Made by a program: the position numbers and the translations under genes
Notes under the pieces: model-generated
The model's database searches: none
What the model saw: only the letters and a program-made list of their open reading frames with translations
Told to the model about the DNA's origin: nothing
From: Adineta ricciae
Lineage: Eukaryota > Rotifera > Eurotatoria > Adinetida > Adinetidae
Direction of reading: 5' to 3'
DNA length: 64,000 nucleotides
Assembly (NCBI GenBank): GCA_905250025.1
Contig: CAJNOJ010000163.1
Location: forward strand, 1-64,000
Shown here: positions 1-12,819 of the stretch, piece after piece
Position numbering within the stretch: position 1 is the stretch's first letter
Layout: every line of letters begins with the position of its first letter

Positions 1-2505
1 TCGCGATTGATTAAAATGAACACAGAAGCGTGAATTGTTTGTTCACACACCGAAACGAATAGAGAACTATTCAGATGATGGCGTCGTCGTCATCGTCAGT
101 GACCATTTGTCATCGTTATTCGAACGTATCTAATTGCAAATGACGGTGTATTTGTGTTTAACTATCCTCATCTTAGAATAATGACATCATAGAAGGAAAA
201 AAAGGAAATAACAGTGCGCAAGCAGGAATAAGAATGACTTGAACGGCTTCTGATGAAGGATTTGCTCACCGCATGTCTTTGATCTGCCATAGAAATGCAA
301 GCAATCCTTTTCCGTTTCTTCTCCTTAAATGTGCGTATTGTTTGAAAACAACAACTTACAGATTAGCATCTCATCTTATTCCGCATGTATGCAGATAGAA
401 ATAGTAAAATACATAAACTGAAATTTATGCTGGAAAATGCCTTGAGGCAAGCCGACAATCACTTCCTTTCCTATCATTCGTACTAAAACAATTAAACGTC
501 AAAAAAAAGAGAAATGATTGTCACGCTAGTTTGAATAAAACCCTCGAGCTGTTCAATATTCGCTTACAAATTGATACATTCAATATCTCACATCGAGGTA
601 ATTCAATATAAATAGCAAATTTATCTTCTCCTTCCTTGTCATCCACTCTGTGATCATTTCTTGATCCGATCGTATATGCATGATATCCCGGAGGCAATAT
701 ATCCAACAATAAGATGACCTTTTGCTACGGCTCAATCTTCTCTGTCATTTTCTATCGTTATTAATGTATCTCTGTTTGAGCAAGCGGGCTAATAAGGTGG
801 GATGTACAACTGATAGCAGTTGGTGTTGTCTTTGCATAATGAATCGATTTCTGTTCAGGTCAACTTCATCTATAAACATCCCATGATCTTTTCTGTGCCT
901 TTTTTTCTATTTGCATGATAATACGAAGAAAGGATCAAGATTTCAATTATCAACCTTGAGATAATGGCTAAGACGATAATATAGTGTCAACAAGATTTCT
1001 ATTAAACATGCTCGAACGAAACAGAAAATTGATTATTTGTTTACACTGTCTAAACAGCAAAGGAAGATTCGAAATTCTAATCTACTATCATCGAATGTTT
1101 TCATTTCATAAGGAAAACAATGAGGAAACAATCATGGCGAATAGATTACATTAGAAAATCAAAACACATGTGTGAATTGCTTCGTATAAGACAAACAATT
1201 GTTTAATTTATTTTCAAATAGCACAACATGATCGGACGCGTAAACATTCATGGCGTTCCGCACTTCGCTTTCGTGTCAAATTTTCATTGTTTTCACAACC
1301 GATAAATTCAAATGAGATCATACGGAAGAAAAGACGATATTGATTCAATATCTCCGTCACGTTTTATGCTTCTTACGTGACTATATTGATGATATTCAAA
1401 GGATTCATTCATTTTCGATAATGGAGTAAATCTGAAAGCAATAACGAAGAGAATTGATAGACAGTAGTCAATCAAGAAATTTTGTTTTTGAAAGGCTACA
1501 TTTTGTTCACCGGATTTGAAGAGCAGTAAGGAACTCTTAGAGGATGAAATGAGTGAAGTATCATTAACGTTTTAGTTACATGTTCGAACTCGATTGAATC
1601 GAGCATTGTATTCTTGTCAAGATTTTAAACTCTTCAGTCACTTGAGTAATGTGAATGAAGAGACTTTAGCTCCCTAAGTGATCATTAACACTCATTATGA
1701 AGTGAACAACAAGGGTTACGAAAATTTGATTACTAAACATGTCAACTTCATTCGAGAGAAGTTGAGAATTCGAATGGAAGTGTAGCGGCAGATTTGATCG
1801 AACATCAATTAAATGTTATGACATTGTCACTTGTTTGTTTCTTCTCTTTTGAGAATATGAATATTTGTGTTGATGATGTCACGATGTTTTGCTTCTAAAG
1901 AGTTTGTTGCATTTTATCAAGGTTTTCGATGCAAATTCACAATTTGCTCAGTTCTGCAAAGCGTATGACAAGATGAATAAGCTCTCTTAGCGGATCAAGG
2001 GAAAAGTTGTGTTCACAGCAGTTACGAGAGAATAACGTATAATTAGATCAACTACCGTTTAAAATAATACACACGTATCAAACATAGGAAAGAGATCGCA
2101 CGAGTATTACCTACGAATAATCATGATTTTAGGAGTGAACCCAATTTTTGTGCACTGGTCATTGGAAGTAGTATAGCTTTATTCAGATCTTTAAAAACAC
2201 AGTGTATGTGTAATACATTAGCGACATCTTTCGTGTTGATATACGAAAGTCATTTTCTGTCGATTTATTGACTAAATCAAATAATGAGATGTTTTGAAAC
2301 AAAAAATAATTGCAAAAAGTGAAATAGAATAAAAAAGGAGGTAGATCACAATTTCTTTCTTCGTACCTATCAATAAACACTTTAAGTAAAAACCAACAAA
2401 CGATAAATTCTGGAAATGGATTCATATAACAGTCTGTTTATTTTCGAAGTTTAATATTCTAGCTGTTTGATATCTATCTCTAGTTGTCGTAGACAAGATT
2501 AAATC
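1..2505. other. Upstream region, no gene recognised
   Basis: About 2.5 kb of AT-rich sequence with many stop codons in all frames. Two short minus-strand open frames (521-709 and 2183-2425) show no recognisable motif and no convincing splice continuation. A pyrimidine-rich acceptor-like AG at 2461-2462 lies about 44 bases before the prolidase start and probably belongs to that gene's leader. I see no RNA gene, repeat array or transposon end here. Confidence 0.5.
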
Positions 2506-4119
2506 ATGACTACGTTCAGTGGCTCAGATTTTTTTTGGAAAGGTGCTCAAACGCTCAAAGTGCCGATGGAATTATTCAAGTTGAATCGCCAACGCCTATG
2601 CGAAGCATTACGTGCCCATCGAACATTACCACCAGATTCATTTGTTTTCCTTCAAGGCGGTGCCAGTGAAATGCGCTATTGTAGTGATCACGAACCATTG
2701 TTTCGTCAGGAATCGTACTTCCATTGGGCATTCGGCGTGGTCGAACCCGATTTTTACGGTGCAATCAATGTTCAAAATGGTGAATCGATATTATTTATTC
2801 CACGTTTACCTGCAGCCTACGTTGCATGGATGGGTAAAATAAAAGAACCAGATGAATTTAAGAAAATTTATCATGTTGACCGTGTTTACTATGTCGATGA
2901 ATTGGAGAAAACCTTTAATGAACTTGTCGGCAAATCGAAATTAATTCTCGTGTTGAATGGTTTAAACACGGACAGTGGAAAAGAATCGCAAGCGGCTCAT
3001 TTCCCTGGAATCGAAAACTTCCATGTTGATAAAACAACCTTACATTCCATTATTAGTGAATGCCGAGTGTTCAAGACCGATATGGAATTAGATGTGATGC
3101 GATACGCTAATAAAATTAGTTCCGAAGCGCATAAATTCGTCATGTTGAACATTAAAGATGGTAAGCTTATTACGTGTTGAAACATTTGAACACTCAACCA
3201 CGTTGTTCTTCTAGGGATGCTGGAATACGAAATCGAATCGATGTTTCAATACTTTTGTGGTCGTTATGGTGCAATGCGTCACATGTGTTATACTTGTATA
3301 TGTGCTACGGGTGATAATCCGGCAATACTCCATTATGGTCATGCTGGCGCACCTAATGATCGACAATTGACATCGAAAGATATGTGTTTATTTGATATGG
3401 GTGGAGAATACTATTGTTATGCATCAGACATAACCTGTTCATTTCCTGTTTCTGGCCGTTTTACCAACGAGCAGCGTATCATCTACGAAGCTGTACTTGA
3501 TGCTAATCGGCAAGTAATGAAAGCTGTTCGACCGGGTGTATCTTGGGTTGATATGCATTTGTTAGCCGAACGAACACAATTGGAACATTTGAAAGCAGCT
3601 GGTCTTGTTCAGGGTGATATTGAAGAAATGATGAGCGCTCGACTATGCGCTGTTTTCATGCCACATGGTCTGGGACATTTCATAGGCATCGATACGCATG
3701 ACGTTGGTGGGTATCCCAATCCTCAAAGTCGCTCGACACTGGTTGGATTGAAATCTTTACGAACCGATCGTATCTTAGAAGAACGCATGTGTATTACCAT
3801 CGAACCAGGAATTTATTTTAATCCAAGTCTATTGAATAATGCTTATGAAGACGAAAAGTTAAAAAAGTTTCTAAACAAGAATGAAATCGATAAATATCTG
3901 CACGTCGCTGGTGTTCGCATTGAAGATGATATAGCAGTAACAAGTGATGGTTGTGAACTGTTAACCTTAGTGCCACGTACCTGTGAAGAAATAGAGGAAT
4001 GGATGTCACATAATTCCAAACAAGCTGTTGGCAAACTTGATTACGAATATTTCGATCAATTGAATAAAAAATATCAATACAAAAATCAATCAATAACCGT
4101 CACGAAGAAGAATAATTAA
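2506..4119 (+). CDS. PEPD: Xaa-Pro dipeptidase (prolidase)
   Basis: Cytosolic dinuclear-metal (Mn-type) peptidase that splits dipeptides with C-terminal proline and recycles proline. Two exons, 2506-3160 and 3215-4119, joined by a 54-base GT-AG intron in phase 1, give 519 residues; human PEPD is about 493. The N-terminal creatinase-like domain is followed by the pita-bread peptidase fold. The metal ligands expected in the family are visible: two Asp (FDMGG and ASDIT, near 3393 and 3426), a His in the FMPHGLGHFIG stretch (near 3660), a Glu in ITIEPG (near 3800) and a Glu in RIEDDIA (near 3920). All five ligand positions are present, so the enzyme should be active. The start is the first ATG in a frame opened by a likely leader acceptor at 2461-2462. 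Confidence 0.95.
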
Positions 4120-4329
4120 AGTCATATTCAGTCAACTTTTATCCGATCTTGTGGTCAAGTTTTTACACTTTTGTGATTATAAATTCAATTTTCCATGTAT
4201 TTTTTTTTGTCGCGGAGTTTCTTTCAAATATAGTGATTATATGATCGTTTTTCTTTTGCTCTGCAGATGTAATCTATTCTGTACGTTTACATTTTAGATT
4301 GAATTGTTCAATTATCTTCAATCATTATC

Positions 4330-5304
4330 ATGCCTCCAGCAACAGGTAGTACCAAGAAGACGACGACATCAACAACGTCGAAAACATCGGGTAAAACATC
4401 AAGTGGTGCATTGAAAAAAGGCAAAAAGAAAATAGCCGCTGCACCATTAAAATCGAAAGTTGAAAGCAAAAAACTTGTCAATCCTTTATACGAAAAACGA
4501 GCGAAGAACTTTGGTATTGGTCAAGGTAAGATCATTTCTTTTCGTCGATCGATTTCAACTTCATGCAAATAGACATTCAACCCAAACGTGATTTAACACG
4601 TTTCGTTAAATGGCCACAATACGTCCGTGTCCAACGTCAACGCAGCGTTTTACTTAAACGTTTGAAAGTTCCACCACCAATCAATCAATTTACACAAACA
4701 CTCGATAAACAAACATCGACCCAATTGTTCAAATTACTTGAAAAATATCGTCCAGAAACACGTGCTGAAAAGAAACTTCGTTTAAAACAACGTGCCGAAG
4801 ATCAAGCGAAGGCTGGCAAACCAGATCGACCAACAAAACGACCAAGCGGTATTCGCAGCGGAATGAATACCGTCACTGCTTTAGTCGAAAAAAAGAAAGC
4901 ACAATTAGTATGTTTTCAAAATCCAATTCGACAAACATTCGATCGAATTCTTCGTATTTTAGGTTCTCATTGCTCATGATGTTGAACCAATTGAACTCGT
5001 TCTCCATTTACCAACATTGTGCCGTAAAATGGGTATTCCATATTGCATTGTGAAAGGCAAAGCTCGACTTGGTCGTCTTGTTCACTTGAAAACATGTTCA
5101 ACAGTTGCTTTAACCGATGTCAACGCTGAGGATAAATCTGGTTTAGGTAAAATCATCGAAGCCGTGAAGACCAACTTTAACGATCGTTACGATGAATTAC
5201 GTCGTCATTGGGGAGGTGGTGTTTTGGGTAACAAATCTCAAGCACGTATCAACCGACTTGAACGTATCAAAGCTCGAGAAGCAGCACATCAAAGAAATGC
5301 TTAA
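4330..5304 (+). CDS. RPL7A: 60S ribosomal protein L7a (eL8)
   Basis: Structural protein of the large ribosomal subunit, of the L7Ae/L30e RNA-binding family. Exons 4330-4525, 4573-4907 and 4963-5304 join in frame to 290 residues (human 266). The extra length is a Lys/Thr/Ser-rich N-terminus before the conserved [17 protein letters not shown] start of the family. Further family signatures are [31 protein letters not shown] and [12 protein letters not shown]. An AATAAA polyadenylation signal sits at 5433-5438. The introns are 47 and 55 bases long. Upstream there is a pyrimidine tract with an acceptor-like AG (4296-4297). Confidence 0.96.
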
Positions 5305-5647
5305 ACTCATCGTTTCCATGTGCTGAATGAAACAAGAAGAAAATGAAAACGAAAAATATAAATTTCTCTAGAAGAACTTTTCTTGTTTTATTTTGTGTGT
5401 TTTGTTTTGATTGTCAAAGATCAGAAGTTGAAAATAAATCTACACACAAATACAAACCGAAAAGGCATCCAAACTAAACTCTTATTCTCTTCATTTATTT
5501 AGATTATTTACAAACTTTTTCCTATTAGTTTTATTTACGGGTAAACAGACACTCGATTGACATGTGTGACTTTCTCTAAATGCAGCTGAGTTCACCATTA
5601 CATTGTTGTCCTTTTGGTTTTAGATGGTTTGCTGACAATATTCTTCG
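5305..5647. other. RPL7A 3' region and WDR48 leader
   Basis: It holds the RPL7A trailer with AATAAA at 5433-5438, then a short gap. A strong pyrimidine-rich acceptor ending in AG at 5622-5623 precedes the WDR48 ATG by 24 bases, consistent with a spliced leader addition or a 5'UTR intron. No other gene is visible. Confidence 0.5.
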
Positions 5648-8600
5648 ATGCAGAAGAAACGTGTCCAAGTAAATTTGCTCGACTCTTGACGAATTTGAAT
5701 GTGTATTCTTCTATTTAGCTGTCATTTCTAATAAGAAATGAAAACGAACGTTTGCATCGAGGTGGTATCAACGCGCTTCGATACGACTGCAAAAATGATC
5801 GTCTTTATACCGCCGGACGGGACTCCATTATTCGTGCATGGGATTGCAAGCGATATGGTGTATGTTGAAGTTTCTTGAATGGAGAGATCGAAGCTTTGAA
5901 ACATATTTCTTTTAGTCAGATATGTACGAATATTCGATGGAACATCACACTGATTGGGTGAACGATATAGTTTTAGTGAATTCGGGAAAACATAGTACGT
6001 GATGATTCAATTGTATCTTTTTTTCATGTTCTGCGTTTCTTAAGTTCTCTCTGCGTCGAGTGATGCAACCATTAAATTATGGAATGCACCGAAAGGAACT
6101 TGTATGTCAACATTGCGAACGCATAAAGTAAAAAAAGGACGAAGTCGATTTGTCCTCTGTAAATCGTACTCTTTTATTCAAAGGATTTCGTCAAATGTTT
6201 AGCATATGCTAAAGATAAAGAGCAAGTGGCCAGCGGTGGTTTCGACAACAATATCTTCTTATGGGATATTAATGTACTAACCGCTTTAACTGCTGTGAAT
6301 AATACAGTAACAAGTAAAGTCTTTCTTGTTGGGCAGGTATTCGTATAACATCAGACATTCATTTCTTAGCTTCAACATTCACTGGCAATGAACATTCGGT
6401 ATATAGTCTAGCAATGAATCCGTCTGGTACAGTTTTAGTTAGTGGTTCACCAGAAAATGTGGTACGTAGGAATCGTGTGTTTCCTTCGAAAAGATAACAT
6501 TCACTTTCTGTTTCATCGACGGATTAGATACGTGTTTACGATCCAAGAACATGTGCTTTGTTAATGAAATTAAAAGGACATACAGATAATATTCGTGCAT
6601 TAGTTTTAAATCGAGATGGAACTCAAGTAAAATATCATCTGTCAATGTTGAAAATCTGTATGTTTATTCGGTTTCTAGTGTATCTCAGCTAGTTCGGATC
6701 ATTCAATTCGTATTTGGTCTCTTGGGCAACAACGATGTATTAGTAAACTTCAGATCCATTCCGATGCTGTTTGGACATTATGTGTACGTTTGAACTTTGA
6801 TAATTTTTCTCTCTCTACAGAGAAATATATTCATCTATTCCAGGTCAACGAAGCATTTACTCGGTTGTATTCAAGCGGCCGTGACAGAAAAGTGTATCTT
6901 ACAGATCTAACGGAGCCATCGAGAAGTATCTGCGTTTGTCAAGAAGCAGAACCTGTTCTTCGAGCAAGTTTATGACAATAATCGCTTCTGACTAGAGTTC
7001 TGAACTTATTTCTAGGTTGAGCTCGGCAAAGAACAGCAACAATTATGGGTTTCAACCACTGAATCCAATATACGTTGTTGGGTATCTTATCATTTCGATT
7101 AATACTATTCTTGATAAAATCTCATCTGCTTTTACATTAGAACTTAAAAGATAGTTTAACCGCATTAACACGTACGAATTACGACGATAGCGAAGTGATC
7201 TGTAAACAGCCAGATATGATCATTCAAGGCGGACCAGCATTGAAACACTATCATATATTATCAGATAAATGTCATATTGTCACAAAAGATTCGAATAGCA
7301 ATGTTGCGATCTACGACGTGTTACAAGTATCTTTTTAGAAAAGAAAAATATTGAGAGAATGCATGTGATTTCGTAGGCTCGAATGACCGAAAATCTCGGA
7401 AAATGCGATTATGAAGAAGAGATACGAAAGCGAACAAAAACAATTTTTGTGCCCAACTGGTTCAGTGTTGATCTCAAAGTTGGCGTAAGTATATTGATAG
7501 TACTTGTACGACTGGAAATCATTCTCGTATTTAAATTAGATTCTAACCATAACACTCGAAGAAAGTGATGTATTTGCAGCTTGGATCGCTGTAAAAGAAC
7601 CCGTCGATAATGGATTAGCTGGTGGTAGTAGTAGTGAAATTATTGATTTGAAAGGTAAAAGACGAAGATGAACAAGATATGAATAGATTCGATTTGTTCT
7701 TCATTCAGAAAACTACGGTGTGCTGATGCTGCATTCATTATTCGAACATTGGCCAGTGACCAAACAAGCATTAGGTATAATAACTTCGTTTTCATCTCAA
7801 TGCTCAATGGTTTGATTGGATATTGCTGTTTAGAAACGAATGATGGCTATGCAGAACGAATTCATCTCGATAATCTTTGTCATTTACCTGGACATACACC
7901 GATCTTTGTTGGGTAATTGTGTCACTTGAATGAAAGCATAGTAAATTTGTGTACTATTTCCTAACAGCGAAATTGGTGGTCGAACACTTTATCGTTTTCG
8001 ATGTAGTGAAGCGGGTGGTGAGCCCGAGCAAAGTTTTCTCTATGAAGTTTTACCACAATTCATCACCAACGTAATCATCAAAGTAAGTTGACCATTAGAA
8101 TTCTAACGTTTTCGAACATTTGTCTTCATCCAGCATCAAATTCCTCCTCTGACCAAAATTCCGTTCATTCTTCATCATCAAATCAGTGCTACGAAATATA
8201 ACAAAAAGTTCGTTATTAACTTGATCTTTTTCCTATGAAACTCTTCTTCATATTTCAGAGATCGTTTATCTGCAAGCGATATGATGATCGTACGAAAAGT
8301 GATTGAATATATTTACGAACGCTATGTTCTCAATGAACAACAGCAGCAGCAACAGCAGCAGCAGCATCAACAACAACAACAACAACAACAGCAGCAAAAT
8401 GCCGCTATAGCCACAACCGGAAATGGATCAAGTTGATATCCTCTTGATTGTGCTATATGACTTCATTTCTGTTCTTGTAGATCAACATGATGGAGATACT
8501 GAACAACAGCGTGAATCGGATATTAGTAAAAGCGTTGATCTTATTGAACTGTTATGTCAAGATCAAGTAAGAGAACTCTCGACGTGTTTGTCGTTCTGAT

Positions 8601-8717
8601 GAATGGCATTGATTGTCTTTTCAGGTTCTGGATTTGACAATGGATCTACGAACTGTGAAACATTTCATGTGGAAAGGAGGTGGCGATCTCGTTTTATGTT
8701 TTCGCACCAAAGCATAA
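5648..8717 (+). CDS. WDR48: WD-repeat protein 48 / USP1-associated factor 1
   Basis: WD40 beta-propeller that binds and activates the deubiquitinases USP1, USP12 and USP46; with USP1 it removes ubiquitin from FANCD2 and PCNA. I assemble 20 exons: 5648-5668, 5719-5859, 5916-5994, 6045-6127, 6184-6313, 6370-6461, 6528-6626, 6679-6783, 6844-6963, 7016-7081, 7141-7326, 7377-7484, 7540-7654, 7709-7774, 7834-7912, 7968-8082, 8134-8207, 8259-8431, 8481-8566, 8625-8717. They give 676 residues, against 677 in human. Family signatures include [54 protein letters not shown] and the C-terminal [20 protein letters not shown]. The intron at 6964-7015 uses a GC donor. A poly-Gln tract is inserted in the SUMO-like-domain linker. 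Confidence 0.95.
8338..8397 (+). repeat. CAG/CAA poly-glutamine tract in WDR48
   Basis: Twenty consecutive codons of mixed CAG and CAA, interrupted once by CAT, encode Gln with one His. The tract sits in the variable acidic linker before the C-terminal domain. The CAA/CAG mixture suggests a protein-level preference rather than pure slippage. Confidence 0.9.
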
Positions 8718-8913
8718 ATGTTTGTCTAATTCATTGTCTGTTTTTGATTCTGTCGTCTTTTTAACTGTATATTTCGTCTTATACTATCCTAAACGACTTT
8801 TATTTGTATGAAACTAGTCATATACATATAAATGTGTATAGTTTGTATGAAAAGAACCTATAAATGTCAATGCTAGATGGATATTTCCAGATGATAATTT
8901 GATCGAAGTGTTG

Positions 8914-8919
8914 AATAAA
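8914..8919 (+). terminator. Candidate polyadenylation signal of WDR48
   Basis: AATAAA occurs 197 bases after the WDR48 stop and ends two bases before the next gene's ATG. If used, cleavage would fall inside the FANCJ coding start, so the two transcripts would overlap. An acceptor-like AG at 8889-8890 lies just before it. Confidence 0.35.
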
Positions 8920-8921
8920 TC

Positions 8922-11900
8922 ATGGCGAACAGTATGACACCGGAAACAATGCTTATGTCAGGTAATTTCGTGATTCTAAAATCAGTTTGAGAATTCAACG
9001 TACGCTCACATAAATATTGTATCAGTCAAGATTGATGATTTGAAACAGATTCGAAGATAATGGAATTTGTATTGCTTGTAGGTGTAACGGTGGACTTTCC
9101 ATATAAACCCTATCCATGTCAAATAGCCATGCTTGGCCGAATTATCAAAGCATTGCAACAATCAAAAAACTGTCTCCTTGAATCACCAACTGGTACTGGA
9201 AAAACTCTTACTCTACTATGTGCTGCTCTTGCCTGGCAACAAAAAGAAATCGAACAACTTCGCCAATCATCTTTAACCGAATCAAATGATTCGACAGCAG
9301 ATCCATCAGCGACAACTGCGATCAAACCACAACCCATATCTCGTATATTTTATTGCACACGTACACATAAACAACTCGAGCAAGTCGCCAAACAGCTCGG
9401 TAATACTATATATAAAGACAAAATTCGAATGACATTGCTATCTTCACGTGATAATTATTGTGTACATCCAGTAGTTTCGAAAGGACCAAATAAAAATCAC
9501 GAATGTGCGAAAATAACTCGACGGGACCTCAATAAGTTCGGTCAGCAAGGTTTCAAAAGCGAATGTGGCTATTACGAACGATTGAAAGGCAAAATGCCCG
9601 GCGATTTCTTTCGACTAGGTGGCTCGAAGCATTTACCACGTGTTTTCGACATTGAACAGTTTACTGAATATTGTCAAACATCGCACGGTGTTTGCCCCTA
9701 TTATACAAGTCGATTATTGATCAATGATGTACAAATTATACTTTGTCCATATAATTATCTTATTGATCCACGTGTGCGAAATTCGATGCAATTGTCCGTT
9801 AATAATGCTGTGATAATAATCGATGAAGGTACGAAAAGATAGTCATGAGAGATATTTGATTTATAACTTACGATTTGTAGCACATAATATCGAAGATTGC
9901 GCTCGTGAATCGATGAAATTCGACTTGAAGAAATATGATTTCGAAGCAGCATTGAATGAAATGCAAATGAACCAGAAAGCATTGGAAATGGCCCATATTG
10001 AAGCTGCTCAATTGATTATCGACGAAACAGGCTTTTCTTCCACACAAAATCCGATATCTTCCACACAGTTAACAGCTAACCAACAGCAATCCGCACGTCG
10101 AATACCTGGCTTTTCCGAATACGACCAATTAAACGAAGAACCTGATCTACTTGAACATCTGAATATCGATCAATTGGGAAATATCCAAGAACAGGCTGTG
10201 CCTGATTCTGTTCAACAATTGAGTTCTGACGATCAGGAAATAGCGAATGCGATGAAATTTCTTGCCGAGCGATTTTCGCGTATGATTCTTTGGTTCGACA
10301 CGAAAAATCCACGTGAGAATTATGTTTACACACCGAAAGAACTTATCGATCAATTACATCAAGCTAAATTCATCGATAAATCAATTGTTGATGTTCACAA
10401 ATCAGCAACGTACGTGAAACGCGTGTAGGAAGACCAAATCGGATTGATGTTTCGTATAATATTCTAGAAAAACTCATCCAGCAAGCAAACGTAGCACCAT
10501 TCAAGATGCTGGCAAAATACGAAAAGCTATAGCGAAGTGTTTTCTCAATGCGCCGGATTATATCAAGTTTTCCGATGAAACTGGAAAGTTCTTCGAAGAT
10601 CTCGATCTGTAAGAGTCGATATTTTGCTCAAAATCTCTGTACAAATCTTCTTATTGTAGCTGCCTTTCAATTTTATATGCTGATGATTATCAATTTGTCG
10701 ATGATTATAAAATTGCGTTGAAAACCATTCCGTTTGAGCCAAGTGCTAATGTTGTATCTCAAATGCAACAATCTGTAGATGACTCGATGGATACATCCAA
10801 TGAATGGGCTGACGCAAGCCAAAAATCGAGTCAATGGAGACGATATCAGCATACAGTAGCTCGAGCAACATATCCACTTCATACTCAACAGCTAGTTTTC
10901 TATTGTCTATCACCAAGTGTTGCATTTGCCAAAGACCTTAAACTGGCTCGATCGTAAGATTTCCAGTTTTATCTTCTAAGGAGAGAAACTGTATTTTTTT
11001 AAGTTTAATCTTTGCTTCCGGTACACTTGCACCTTTGGCAACATATTCCGGTGAATTAAGACTACCATTCGATGTGCAACTAGGTAAAAACACAAGTATT
11101 ACTCATTACGTGATATCTCGTATGCGAAATTCATCTAGAATGTAATCATGTCATCGATATTCAACGTACATTCATCACAGCGCTAAGTCATGGACGAAAT
11201 CCAAATGTCAAACTTCGTGCAACGTATCAGAATACCGATAAGTTGGAATTTCAGGTAAATGTAGTTTTCAAACATATGGTAAATAAATCTATCATCTAGG
11301 ATGAGTGTGGACTGGTTCTGTTAGATATATGCCAACGTGTTCCATACGGCATTCTTTGTTTTGTACCATCCTACCGATTTCTTAATGTAATTATGAATCG
11401 TTGGATGTCGAGCGGTCTTTGGCAAAAACTGAATGAACATAAGGCAGTCTTTTTCGAAGAAAAAAGTAGTGCAAACTTCCAAAATACAATTGGTAAGAAC
11501 TTGACACTGATTGAGAAGCGCTTGGAGAAGAAATTTGATTGGTCTTATTCTTTTGCAGATAGATTTCGTGAAGCAAATGGCACGATGAAATTCGTTAAAC
11601 CACTATCGGCAACTGCTAAGCGAGTTAATGCCATGTTCAAACGAAAAGCTACGCCACCTGAGATCACGACAACGAATTCACGGTATTTTTCAGTTAAAGG
11701 TGGTCTTCTGTTAGCTGTTTGTCGTGGTCGTGCATCTGAAGGTATTGACTTTTCGGATAATAATGCTCGTTGCGTCATTACACTTGGTATCCCGTATCCG
11801 AATGTGCAAGATGAAGAAGTTGTATTCAAACGGAATTATAACAATGAACAAAATAAACGTATACCACAGATAATGAATGGAAGTGATTGGGTTTGTTCGA

Positions 11901-12819
11901 CTGACTGACAAAGAAGGGATATTTTATATTTAAAAAAAAATCTATTTTTAGTATGATTCACAAGCATACCGCGCGTTGAACCAAGCACTTGGACGATGCA
12001 TTCGACATAAAAATGATTGGGGAGCATTAATCGTATGACAATTTAATTGTTTTCCACTCAATAAATTCCAGCGTGATTTGTTTTAGATTGTTGATGAAAG
12101 AATTGTTAATAATGTGAATGATCGACATTTTAATAACAAAATATCTCTTTGGATTAAACAGCGTCTATTTATTTCCCGAAATTATGATGAAACAATGAGT
12201 GGACTGGAAAAATTTGCTAGTGAAATGAAATTATCCGATGAAATAACGACAACGGAAAACGAACAACAAAAAGAAAAGAGCTTCGGCGATGACGATGATG
12301 AACAACGACGAATTAGTTCTATAGTTCCACCTTTGACAGGTGAATTGTGACATCATTTTCTTTTTTCGAATAAAAATAGTTTCATCATCTGTTTCAGATG
12401 TACCTAAGAAGGTTGATGAAGCGACAGTCACCTATCGACAATGGAAAATACTTGACATAAGTGATGATGAAGATAATAACGACAGCAAACCCGTCAATGA
12501 AAATCAATTAAAACCAGCAATAACAAAAACTTTCGAAAAATTCATGGCCCAACGACCGATACCAATGCCACCACCATCACAAATTCCAACACAAGACGTG
12601 ACACCTGTGTCTGAAAGAAAGGAAAACAAAAAGTTCAAAAGCAAGTCTTCAACACAACAATCGAAATCGACTCCACCTGTACCAATTTTGTCCCAAAAAC
12701 TACAAGTGTTACAAACACAACCCATCATCGACTTAACAGATGATGATGACGACAAAGATTTCGTTCAAATCATACCAGCAATATCTCAACCATCTGCCAA
12801 GAGGTTGAAATTAACATGA
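8922..12819 (+). CDS. BRIP1: FANCJ/BRIP1-type iron-sulfur DNA helicase
   Basis: XPD-like superfamily 2 helicase moving 5'-3', acting in interstrand crosslink repair and unwinding of structured DNA. Exons: 8922-8961, 9082-9828, 9881-10409, 10468-10608, 10660-10953, 11004-11083, 11139-11254, 11300-11492, 11559-11890, 11952-12032, 12087-12339, 12398-12819; 1075 residues (human 1249). Visible are a Q-motif-like FPYKPYPCQ, Walker A ESPTGTGKT (Lys about residue 54), four Fe-S cysteines (in NYCVHP, HECAK, SECGYY, GVCPYY), the DEAH box split by an intron at 9829-9880, and C-terminal helicase motifs CRGRASEGIDFSD and QALGRCIRHKNDWGA. FANCJ is favoured over RTEL1 and DDX11 by the HNIEDCARES and ARCVITLGIPYPNV stretches. 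The tail is disordered, with two SUMO-interaction-like motifs. The 66-base intron 11493-11558 has no stop and keeps frame. Confidence 0.92.

Noticed and set aside
521..709. Minus-strand frame of 62 codons with a fairly coding-like composition
   Set aside because: No ATG-plus-leader context, no motif and no flanking exon with matching phase could be found.
2183..2425. Minus-strand hydrophobic frame of 80 codons
   Set aside because: AT-rich sequence gives Phe/Leu/Tyr-rich translations by chance; no splice partners or recognisable domain.
9082..12339. RTEL1 or DDX11 as the identity of the helicase
   Set aside because: The stretches around the DEAH box and the last helicase motifs match FANCJ better, although the GVTVDFPY start resembles RTEL1.
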